DNA of 27,620 bases from a virus: the IMG/VR virus record IMGVR_UViG_3300050821_002138, positions 1 through 27,620 of that record. One strand, written 5' to 3'. Positions 1-5,058 of the stretch are shown here, one piece after another; positions within the stretch are counted from its first letter, which is position 1, and each line of letters starts with the position of its first letter. The translations under genes were made by a program, and so were the position numbers. The notes beneath the pieces were generated by a model. The model was not told the origin of the DNA. It was given only the letters and a program-made list of their open reading frames with translations, and searched no databases.

Positions 1-1
1 T

Positions 2-103
2 GAATTTAGCCAGATCACATTCCAGGTTCCCGAGCCTGACAGTCTCTTACTCCTGATACTCGCATTAGCTCTTTCAGGATTGGGGATGAGGAAGAAGCCA
101 TGA
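2..103 (+). CDS. C-terminus of a PEP-CTERM sorting-signal protein (5' truncated by window edge)
   Basis: The reading frame is open from base 2 to the TGA at 101-103. Its last residues are a classic PEP-CTERM tail: the VPEP motif at 26-37, then Asp-Ser, a Leu/Ile/Ala-rich membrane segment (about 44-85), and a short basic end (Arg-Lys-Lys-Pro). In known systems this tail is recognised and cleaved by an exosortase in the inner membrane of Gram-negative, exopolysaccharide-producing bacteria, so the protein goes to the envelope or outside. The stop overlaps the start of the next gene as ATGA, which places it in the small-gene operon that follows. The body of the protein lies outside the window, so its function cannot be told. 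A chance hydrophobic tail is possible, but the full order VPEP, membrane span, basic end makes that unlikely. Confidence 0.72.
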   Translation, partial: EFSQITFQVPEPDSLLLLILALALSGLGMRKKP

Positions 104-255
104 AGAAGAAACCAACCAAGAGAGCGAAACGACCGACAGTCGTGACAGAGCTACGGGATATGCGGGCCGAGCTTAACGAACGCCTGCGGGTGATTGAGTC
201 AGATATCGGAAAGATCCAGAAGAACATCGGAATACTGGCAACGAGGAAACCATGA
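100..255 (+). CDS. Small basic helical protein, unknown function (51 aa)
   Basis: This 51-residue frame starts at ATG 100, overlapping the preceding stop as ATGA, and ends at TGA 253-255, which again overlaps the next ATG. The N-terminus is very rich in Lys/Arg (MKKKPTKRAKRP). The remainder (VTELRDMRAELNERLRVIES...) has the heptad-like spacing of a short coiled coil. A GAGGAAGAAG stretch just upstream can serve as ribosome binding site. The family is not recognised. A charged N-terminus plus a coiled coil fits a small oligomeric or nucleic-acid-binding phage protein, but that is inference. The overlaps on both sides support it as a real gene despite its size. Confidence 0.6.
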   Translation: MKKKPTKRAKRPTVVTELRDMRAELNERLRVIESDIGKIQKNIGILATRKP

Positions 256-383
256 ACGACCCGGACAATGACCGCAGACAACTAGAACAGACAGAACAGG
301 CGCGCTACGAGGAAGAAGCAGGATGGTTGGCATCGGACCCCGAGTACATCAAGTGGTTGCAGAGCTACGAGGAAAGAACATGA
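252..383 (+). CDS. Small acidic protein, unknown function (43 aa)
   Basis: This 43-residue protein (MNDPDNDRRQLEQTEQARY... to ...YIKWLQSYEERT) is linked to both neighbours by ATGA overlaps. It is rich in Glu/Gln/Asp, with a Trp/Tyr-containing C-terminal helix. An ACGAGGAAAC sequence directly upstream gives a plausible ribosome binding site. It resembles no family I can name. Its position in an uninterrupted chain of coupled genes is the main support. Confidence 0.55.
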   Translation: MNDPDNDRRQLEQTEQARYEEEAGWLASDPEYIKWLQSYEERT

Positions 384-817
384 TCGGTACGGTTACAAGG
401 CGTGGCATGTCCCAAAGCCAAAAGCCCATCATCATCATTGATGACAAGACCTATAGTGCAGCTAAAGTCGATTTAGGGGGTTTGGTTTCCGGGGATCGCA
501 TCGAATTTGACGCCAATTCCAAGGTCTACAACGGGAGCACGATCTGGTTCATCAATAGCTGGAAGATGATACAGGCGGCTACGAAGCCCCCAGAGGAACA
601 GAAGTACCCAGCTACCCCTGTACCCCACATCCCCTCACCTATCGCCTCTCCTACGCCAGCTACGCACGCTCAGAACGCACTCCTGAGCGTCACTGACGTC
701 GAAAGGCCATGTTGCAGCAATTGGGGTGCCGAGTTGATCCGGGCCGGTGTTGTCAAAGAGCCAGCCGATCTTGGTATCTGGGTTCAGGCTATTTTGCGGT
801 CCCTGCGCGGCCAATGA
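380..817 (+). CDS. Phage protein with possible OB-like N-terminal domain
   Basis: The start is taken at ATG 380 (MIGTVTRRGMSQSQ) because it overlaps the previous stop as ATGA and has GAGGAAAG about 4-11 bases upstream; an in-frame ATG at 323 would overlap the 43-residue gene heavily. The 145-residue product has a beta-rich N-terminal part (about residues 1-65, with short strands such as KPIIIIDDKTYSA and GDRIEFDA), a Pro/Thr-rich linker (about 70-100), and a C-terminal helical part (NWGAELIRAGVVKEP...). This domain order recalls small nucleic-acid-binding phage proteins with an OB-like fold, but no signature motif is certain. Function is unassigned. Confidence 0.7.
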   Translation: MIGTVTRRGMSQSQKPIIIIDDKTYSAAKVDLGGLVSGDRIEFDANSKVYNGSTIWFINSWKMIQAATKPPEEQKYPATPVPHIPSPIASPTPATHAQNALLSVTDVERPCCSNWGAELIRAGVVKEPADLGIWVQAILRSLRGQ

Positions 818-1077
818 TCGAACAACTCGGTATAGACCCTCGCGGAGACCTATCCCAGGTTGAACCTGAAGTGGTGGAATCCCACGTCCACATGCTCGCC
901 TACATTCTCACAGCCGATCTAGATGAGTTTGAGATAGCTGATGACTTAAGAGCCTATGTGAAGGCTTACCTTATCGAACAACCAGAACTCTATATGTGCG
1001 TTCTTGACAAGCTGGTAGCGGATAAGACCACGACTAAGGCTATCTGGCGCAAGTGGCTTGAGACTTATCGTGATTAG
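814..1077 (+). CDS. Hypothetical phage protein (87 aa)
   Basis: The start at ATG 814 (MIEQLGIDPRGDLSQ) overlaps the preceding stop as ATGA. The same frame is open further upstream, but those starts run deep into the preceding gene. The product is an all-helical, acidic 87-residue protein with no Cys or membrane segment that I can see, and no recognised family. It lies three genes before the DUF1364-like nuclease gene, in a zone where tailed phages usually keep recombination and replication accessory genes. Confidence 0.65.
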   Translation: MIEQLGIDPRGDLSQVEPEVVESHVHMLAYILTADLDEFEIADDLRAYVKAYLIEQPELYMCVLDKLVADKTTTKAIWRKWLETYRD

Positions 1078-1390
1078 CGAAGAACGCTTGGAGAAAGCAC
1101 TTGTCTACCTCGCCACAACGGATCAGGAAGCGGCGGACCTCAAGGTGTCATATCTGCGACAGGAATATGCTGCGGATCTTGCTCGCAAGCGAATTTTCCT
1201 CCTTAGTGAAGGGAATAACGAGGAACGGAAAGCTAAAGCTGAGACATCCGCTGAAGTGCAAGAACGCCAAACCGATTACTTTGGTGCTATTGAAGCCTAC
1301 GAAAGGGTCAAAGCGAAAAGGGCGACGGAAGAACTGATCGTGGAAGTATTCCGCACGCTTGAGGCATCACGCAGGCAGGGCCGGATATGA
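1070..1390 (+). CDS. Conserved small phage protein, helical (106 aa)
   Basis: The GTG at 1070 (VISEERLEKALVYLATTD...) is preferred over the in-frame TTG at 1058 because it gives the short 8-base overlap typical of this operon and the ISEERL...ALxYLAxTDxxAADLK beginning that I recall from many unannotated phage proteins. The protein is highly charged and helical, with AxTSxEVQER and YERVKAKR patterns. Such proteins often sit near single-strand annealing or ssDNA-binding genes, so a helper role in recombination is possible but unproven. It ends as ATGA with the next gene. Confidence 0.7.
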   Translation: MISEERLEKALVYLATTDQEAADLKVSYLRQEYAADLARKRIFLLSEGNNEERKAKAETSAEVQERQTDYFGAIEAYERVKAKRATEELIVEVFRTLEASRRQGRI

Positions 1391-1662
1391 CCGATTTGAG
1401 AAAACTAGCTAAAGGGCAGAATTGCCAGATCCGTTTACCGTGTTGCAATCACAACCCTGAAACGGTTGTACTGTGCCACTTCAGGCTTTCTGGAATCAGC
1501 GGACTAGGAATGAAGTCACCTGACGCAATTGCTTCCTGGGGTTGTAGCGCATGCCATCAATTCGTAGATAGCCACAAGGACGAAACAACACAACTGGCGT
1601 TCGCACACGGAGTGCTGAGAACCATAAACGCATTGATAGAGGATCAGGTGATTTCGTGGTAG
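1387..1662 (+). CDS. DUF1364-type nuclease domain protein
   Basis: The 91-residue product has the hallmarks of the DUF1364 family of short phage proteins: an N-terminal LRKLAKGQNCQIRLP segment, a CCNHNPETVVLCHFRL stretch, a GLGMKSPDAIASWGCSACHQ segment and a following VDSH. The paired Cys/His residues (CC...C-H... and C-x-x-C-H) look like a metal site in an HNH-like fold. Family members are found in the recombination/replication regions of lambdoid and related phages; a nuclease role is inferred from the fold and has rarely been tested. ATG 1387 overlaps the previous stop as ATGA. Length is normal for the family. Confidence 0.85.
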   Translation: MTDLRKLAKGQNCQIRLPCCNHNPETVVLCHFRLSGISGLGMKSPDAIASWGCSACHQFVDSHKDETTQLAFAHGVLRTINALIEDQVISW

Positions 1663-1949
1663 AACAGCGGACATCGGAAACGAAGATCACCGATCTGGCG
1701 ATCCATAGGCCAGACAAGGAGCCGCATCAGCTCCATCGGCGAGAGTACACGTTCTATCGCGGCGCTTGGTACGCGCGCGTCCCCTACTCCGACCCGCACA
1801 TTGATCTGACAGCGAACCTAGGCTCTCACCAAGTGATCGAGCACAATGACGGAACCCTGACCGTGAGTCCGTCTATTCTCGTCAGCGATGGCGCGGCTGG
1901 GCATCAGTGGCACGGCTTTCTTGAGCGCGGCGTATGGAGAGAGGCATGA
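1656..1949 (+). CDS. Small phage protein, DUF6527-like (tentative)
   Basis: The start is GTG 1656 (VVEQRTSETK), overlapping the preceding stop by 7 bases. The 97-residue product has a C-terminal half with a DGTLTVSPSIL segment followed by a His/Trp-rich GHQWHGFLERGVW segment. The order 'TLxPSI ... H-x-F/W-x-x-x-G' resembles the short DUF6527-type proteins that are common in phages, though the usual N-terminal Cys residues are missing here. Function is unknown for that family. The ribosome binding site is weak, so translation probably depends on coupling to the upstream gene. Confidence 0.65.
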   Translation: MVEQRTSETKITDLAIHRPDKEPHQLHRREYTFYRGAWYARVPYSDPHIDLTANLGSHQVIEHNDGTLTVSPSILVSDGAAGHQWHGFLERGVWREA

Positions 1950-2248
1950 GCGAGAATGAGTTATTAGCATTCGATGAGAAGTTAGGGCGTTTCATCAAGA
2001 AGGACGGAAGCATGGCATTCCCAGAAAATGACCCGCTGTCCTCAAAACCGAACAACGATCACTTCGCGGACAAATTCCCGACGGCCGACGAGCTGGCGAT
2101 GCTCCGCGAGGCGTACGCCGAGATTTACCCGGTGCGTCCGCTGCTTAACGAGATCGAGCGGCTGCGCGCGGCGCTGGAGAAGATCGCCGCCACCACTTGG
2201 GCGTGGGAAGGCATTGAAATAGCCCGCGAAGCCCTTAAGCTGCCTTGA
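1946..2248 (+). CDS. Hypothetical helical protein, last gene of the plus-strand operon
   Basis: ATG 1946 (MSENELLAFDEKLGRF) is chosen over the in-frame ATG at 1934 because it makes the ATGA overlap seen throughout this operon; GAGAGAGG lies just upstream. The 100-residue product has a C-terminal helix with Leu/Arg heptads (LLNEIERLRAALEKIA) consistent with a short coiled coil. The GC content over about 2080-2200 is visibly higher than in the genes before it. No family is recognised. It ends 36 bases before the oppositely oriented late operon ends. Confidence 0.65.
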   Translation: MSENELLAFDEKLGRFIKKDGSMAFPENDPLSSKPNNDHFADKFPTADELAMLREAYAEIYPVRPLLNEIERLRAALEKIAATTWAWEGIEIAREALKLP

Positions 2249-2252
2249 CCGT

Positions 2253-2279
2253 TATCCCTACAGTCTCAGGATAGGTTTT
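2253..2279. terminator. Possible weak terminator at the convergent operon junction
   Basis: Between the two convergent operons there is a short inverted repeat, TATCC (2253-2257) and GGATA (2269-2273), with an 11-base loop and TTTT at 2276-2279 on the plus strand. Five base pairs are too few for a convincing intrinsic terminator. Position is the main argument: both operons end here and would otherwise collide. Confidence 0.25.
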
Positions 2280-2284
2280 ACCCT

Positions 2285-2485
2285 CTAATGCCTGAATCCG
2301 TTATTGCCGAAGTTCATGTTCCCACCACCCACGTAGTTCAGAAGCCATACAAGGATTATCACCCCGATGATGACGTAGATGACAGTCTTGATGATCGGCG
2401 GGATACCGGGAATTTGGTTCACGCCCCAGAGGATGAGCCCTACTATACAAAGAACGATAAACGCGGTCAGCAACATGGTAATCAT
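2285..2485 (-). CDS. Small two-span membrane protein, Thivi_2564-like
   Basis: The 66-residue protein has two hydrophobic segments, about residues 4-21 and 31-52, joined by a short polar turn (NQIPGIPPIIKT), and a Gly/Asn-rich tail (GGGNMNFGNNGF). The pattern resembles the short Thivi_2564-type membrane proteins seen in Proteobacteria and their phages, whose function is unknown. The start at 2485 has AAAGGAA about 7 bases upstream. It is the last gene of the late operon, next to lysis genes, so a holin-like or anti-holin role is possible but only an inference. Confidence 0.75.
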   Translation of the reverse strand: MITMLLTAFIVLCIVGLILWGVNQIPGIPPIIKTVIYVIIGVIILVWLLNYVGGGNMNFGNNGFRH

Positions 2486-2495
2486 AAAGATTCCT

Positions 2496-2585
2496 TTAGG
2501 TGAATTTGCACTTACCCTTATGTCCTGCGGGTAAAAGGCATTTAAATACCTTACCTGCGAACTTCAGGGTCTTCTTGCACTTCAT
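2496..2585 (-). CDS. 29-residue Cys/His mini-protein
   Basis: This very short gene reads ATG at 2585-2583 to TAA at 2498-2496. Its start overlaps the stop of the upstream gene as ATGA, the same coupling as elsewhere in the operon. The product has Cys3, Cys16, His22 and Cys26 in the pattern C...F-x-C-x-L-P-A-G-H-x-G-x-C, plus many Lys. Small phage proteins with a C-x-LPxGHxG(x)C/H motif are widespread, and the four residues could bind one zinc ion. Function is unknown. The gene would be missed by most annotation length limits; the coupling and motif together support it. Confidence 0.5.
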   Translation of the reverse strand: MKCKKTLKFAGKVFKCLLPAGHKGKCKFT

Positions 2586-2785
2586 GTGTCCAGTTCTTCT
2601 ACCTTTCGTCTCAGGCTCTCCCGGTCCTCGAATACAACATCGTGTCTTGCCTTCCAGTCGTCGCGTTGTTCAACTACACGTCTGTAGGCTTGAGCCAAGG
2701 CAAACACGTCATCAGTACTCACTGTCACATAGTCATCCAGCACCCGTTGTGCGATGAGGTCAGCATCGTTTACGGTGGCGTTCAT
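2582..2785 (-). CDS. Hypothetical small protein (67 aa)
   Basis: ATG at 2785-2783 (MNATVNDADLIAQRVLDDY) overlaps the stop of the hydrolase gene as ATGA, so it is preferred over the in-frame start at 2824, which would run 43 bases into that gene. The 67-residue product is acidic and helical, with a C-terminal stretch (RVVEQRDDWKARHD...SLRRKVEEL) that looks like a coiled coil. No family is recognised. Its own stop overlaps the next mini-gene. Confidence 0.6.
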   Translation of the reverse strand: MNATVNDADLIAQRVLDDYVTVSTDDVFALAQAYRRVVEQRDDWKARHDVVFEDRESLRRKVEELDT

Positions 2786-3360
2786 GCCTGCGACACGATC
2801 CTTTGAGCTTCGTACGGCCCCCATTGGGCGATGTTGTGAGGCTCGAAGAAGTCACTGTGCCCTGAGACTACCGGCATGTTTGGGGTAGCTCCGCAGTTGA
2901 TGGAGTGAATGTTAGGGTCTGTCCCCCAGTATCCGATGTGTCCCATCATTCCCCATGAGGGATCGGTTATCCCCAAGACTGAGGCAATCTCCGCAACCTC
3001 AGTAATAGTGTCTCCGGGGTTGTAGAGAACGTCTATGAACGACACATCCACGGCTCTCGTGATCCTTGGGTCCAATGCCCCGTTGATGAACACGCATCCT
3101 TTTACCCTGGCTCCAGCATTCATTAGGTCGTAGCAGATCGCAGCCCCATTTGAGTGACCCACAAGGATCGAACCAGGTTCAACAAAAGGGAGCATCGTTC
3201 TCCACACCAAAGGATTAGCTAACTTTGTTTCCAATCCCAATATATAGCCATAGTCGATATAGGTGACTTGCAATCCTGCTGCCACAAGATACGGAATGAG
3301 GTTCTCCACACAAGAGATTGCCTCCGTGTGGATTCCTGGCAACAGCAGGACTTTCGTCAG
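2782..3360 (-). CDS. Alpha/beta hydrolase (lipase/esterase-like) in the lysis region
   Basis: The product has the alpha/beta hydrolase signature G-H-S-N-G, the 'nucleophile elbow' with the likely catalytic Ser, after the strand SILV. A late His in VVSGHSDFF is the likely catalytic His, and an Asp in YNPGD may be the acid. There is no Met codon near the start. A TTG at 3342 would begin at PGIH and lose the first beta strand. A CTG at 3360 restores it (KVLLLPGIH), overlaps the upstream stop as CTGA, and has GAGGA nine bases upstream, so I extend to 3360 with caution. No signal peptide is seen. Its place beside lysozyme and holin candidates suggests a lysis or envelope-lipid role, as for mycobacteriophage LysB, but the substrate is unknown. 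Confidence 0.75.
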   Translation of the reverse strand: MTKVLLLPGIHTEAISCVENLIPYLVAAGLQVTYIDYGYILGLETKLANPLVWRTMLPFVEPGSILVGHSNGAAICYDLMNAGARVKGCVFINGALDPRITRAVDVSFIDVLYNPGDTITEVAEIASVLGITDPSWGMMGHIGYWGTDPNIHSINCGATPNMPVVSGHSDFFEPHNIAQWGPYEAQRIVSQA

Positions 3361-3452
3361 GAGCCTTCGTCCTCATCTGGCTCCGGCTCGGGCTTTGGCT
3401 GAGGTGGTGGTGGGGGCCATCTTTCAGGTTTTGGTTTCTTCGGGTCAGACAT
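3357..3452 (-). CDS. 31-residue proline-rich mini-protein
   Basis: ATG at 3452 begins MSDPKKPKPERW, followed by five consecutive Pro and KPEPEPDEDEGS. A strong ribosome binding site (TAAGGAG) lies 6 bases before the start and overlaps the previous stop codon. The protein is basic at the front and acidic at the back and is almost surely unstructured or polyproline-II. It lacks a lipobox or membrane span, so it is not an obvious spanin. Function is unknown. A longer frame to 3614 exists but lies inside the upstream gene. Confidence 0.55.
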   Translation of the reverse strand: MSDPKKPKPERWPPPPPQPKPEPEPDEDEGS

Positions 3453-3462
3453 ACATTTCTCC

Positions 3463-3810
3463 TTACGGTGTCTTTGGTGGTAACGAGGCAGCCAAGGCAG
3501 CGACCGATGCTGTCTGTGCCGTGGAGGCTGCTGCAATCTCAGCTTGTGCGGCTGCAATAGAAGCTTCGAGCTTAGTAGAAAGCGCACCTTGCACCTGTCC
3601 TGCAATAGAAGCATCGACCTTTATCAACCCGCCGGTAAGATCCCCGTTGAGTTGGATCAATGCGGCAGTACGACCTAAAGCTGTCTTGGCTGAGAGGAAG
3701 TTCTGCAGGAAGGACAGGACTGCCGGGCCTTCAATGGCAATCACATCGGCTTTAAGAAGCTCAAGAAGAAGTGAACCGCTGGGGGCCGGAACTGGATTCG
3801 GGGTACTCAT
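3463..3810 (-). CDS. Ala-rich helical protein of the lysis region (115 aa)
   Basis: ATG 3810 (MSTPNPVPAPSG) overlaps the stop of the holin candidate as ATGA; the in-frame start at 3948 would lie within that gene and is rejected. After a short Pro-rich beginning the 115-residue protein is helical. It has a central IQLNGDLTGGLIKVDAS segment and a strongly Ala-rich C-terminal half (about residues 70-110), which suggests a long amphipathic helix or coiled coil. No known family. It sits between two small lysis-region genes and probably acts with them or belongs to the virion. Confidence 0.65.
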   Translation of the reverse strand: MSTPNPVPAPSGSLLLELLKADVIAIEGPAVLSFLQNFLSAKTALGRTAALIQLNGDLTGGLIKVDASIAGQVQGALSTKLEASIAAAQAEIAAASTAQTASVAALAASLPPKTP

Positions 3811-4127
3811 GTCTTTGGTATCTCCGTTGATGGGGGAGGGGAGGCTTGCAGCACGTAGGTCTTTATCGGGGAAGCCGCATCCACCTGCTGCTGGTGGACG
3901 ATGGCTTTTGCATTGGCGACAGTATTCGAAACCGATTGCGCACGCCAATATGTCAGGATGGAAATGGCACCGGCAAAGTACTTCAACGACGTTTCAGGGA
4001 TAAGGCCAGTGCCAACAAGAGTTGTGACGGTCCCGAGTGTTACCGCAATTATGCGGGTTGTACGGGCCTCGAACCAAACAAAAAGATTGGTCAGGAACTG
4101 CCAGAAGTTAAGCGGTGGTTCAGTCAT
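3807..4127 (-). CDS. Putative holin (two membrane segments)
   Basis: The 106-residue protein has an amphipathic N-terminus (NFWQFLTNLFVWFEA), two probable membrane spans (about residues 25-43 and 48-62) and a polar C-terminal tail. Size, two spans and position directly after the lysozyme gene (ATGA overlap) fit a class II-type holin, the inner-membrane protein that forms the lysis hole and times lysis. Sequence motifs cannot prove this because holins share little sequence. An alternative is a small membrane accessory protein. Confidence 0.6.
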   Translation of the reverse strand: MTEPPLNFWQFLTNLFVWFEARTTRIIAVTLGTVTTLVGTGLIPETSLKYFAGAISILTYWRAQSVSNTVANAKAIVHQQQVDAASPIKTYVLQASPPPSTEIPKT

Positions 4128-4570
4128 GTATCGCTACCGCTCACAAGGATACTCGCTAGTTTCTCATACCGCTCCTGATCCTCTCTTGCGGCCTTGGAGG
4201 CTAGTAACTGCGCTCCGGCTAACTGCCAGTTCTGTGCCCCCCAAGCCGCTATCATCTGGGTGAATTTCATCAAGGTTTCAACTCCCATATTGAACCCCAT
4301 ATCCAAAGCCACGGACTGACGTACAGGATCGCTGGATGAATACCAGGTAAGGGGGAGTAACTGTTCCTCTACTAACTCAGCCCTGTGCAGGAACAACCAG
4401 GAGACCTCTATAGGATCTAACCCTATCTCAAGGTTTACCCCGATCCCGATAGAGAGATTCCCATTTGGTTTTAAGGTGACTGACTTCCCCGTAGCGTCAT
4501 TGTAGGCGTAGTACCTGACCCCTTCCTCAACAGGAACACGCTTGGTGAAGATATCCAAAGCCTCACTCAC
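4124..4570 (-). CDS. T4-type lysozyme (GH24-like endolysin)
   Basis: The 148-residue protein aligns with T4 lysozyme around the active site: Glu16-Gly in VEEGVRYYAYNDATG corresponds to the T4 catalytic Glu11, Asp25 to Asp20, and NLSIGIG to the TIGIG segment. The T4 catalytic Thr26 is replaced by Ser40, there are about nine extra residues before it, and the His after GIG is Val. It should cut the beta-1,4 bond between MurNAc and GlcNAc in peptidoglycan. There is no N-terminal signal or SAR segment, so a holin is needed for export. It overlaps both neighbours by 4 bases. Length is near the usual 150-165 residues. Confidence 0.88.
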   Translation of the reverse strand: MSEALDIFTKRVPVEEGVRYYAYNDATGKSVTLKPNGNLSIGIGVNLEIGLDPIEVSWLFLHRAELVEEQLLPLTWYSSSDPVRQSVALDMGFNMGVETLMKFTQMIAAWGAQNWQLAGAQLLASKAAREDQERYEKLASILVSGSDT

Positions 4571-5058
4571 TTAGCACCCCAGTGAGCGACGTAGTAAAGC
4601 GTAAGTACCACGTTGCCTAATATCGCAATCACCAAGGCCACTTGTGTCCAAATAGCAGTGTGGTTTTCTTTATTCTCTCGTGTCCCTTCCTTGACTCCTG
4701 CCGTGATGTTGGATCTTTCCCGGAAGTCCTTTTCCAGCTTGTCCATCTGCTCTTTGAGAGTCTTGGAAGCTTGTTCACTCTCAGCACGAGGCATTAGCAG
4801 ACGCGATTGATCAGCGAGTGACGCACGAAACTCGTTCACCGCATCAAAGCGTTTCTCTGATGCTGACTCGGCTTTAAGAACTGCTCTGTCCGCTGCTGTC
4901 AAAGCGGCATTAACGGCATTTTGTTGGGCGGTGAAGGCTGCCGAGAGTGCTTCCGACTGTGCGGCAAAGCGTTGGGAGTAACGCAGGTCGTTAGCTTCGA
5001 TCAAGACCCTAAGAGTTTTAAGAGTCCATTCATCCCCGTTGGGATCACGTTCTGGCAT
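4567..5058 (-). CDS. Coiled-coil protein with C-terminal membrane anchor
   Basis: The 163-residue protein begins MPERDPNGDEWTLKTLRVLI. It carries a long Ala/Glu/Gln-rich coiled coil (about residues 25-125, including the ESASEKRFDAVNEFRASLADQ region) and ends with a single membrane span (about 137-157) and a short tail. This architecture is common in tailed-phage lysis regions, where such genes precede the endolysin; most are unannotated and some are proposed as holin or spanin-like components. Its start directly follows the stop of the tail spike gene, and its end overlaps lysozyme as ATGA. Confidence 0.7.
   Translation of the reverse strand: MPERDPNGDEWTLKTLRVLIEANDLRYSQRFAAQSEALSAAFTAQQNAVNAALTAADRAVLKAESASEKRFDAVNEFRASLADQSRLLMPRAESEQASKTLKEQMDKLEKDFRERSNITAGVKEGTRENKENHTAIWTQVALVIAILGNVVLTLYYVAHWGAK

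Noticed and set aside
2253-2279. Strong bidirectional terminator at the convergent junction
   Set aside because: Only a 5-bp stem with an 11-base loop is present, so it is kept only as a weak candidate.
3463-3948. An extended start for the Ala-rich lysis-region gene
   Set aside because: The extra N-terminus lies inside the holin candidate gene and reads as out-of-frame sequence; ATG 3810 fits the ATGA pattern.
3263-4003. A 246-codon plus-strand frame across the lysis region
   Set aside because: It runs antisense to four well-supported, mutually overlapping minus-strand genes, has no ribosome binding site, and its sequence looks like a random-frame product.
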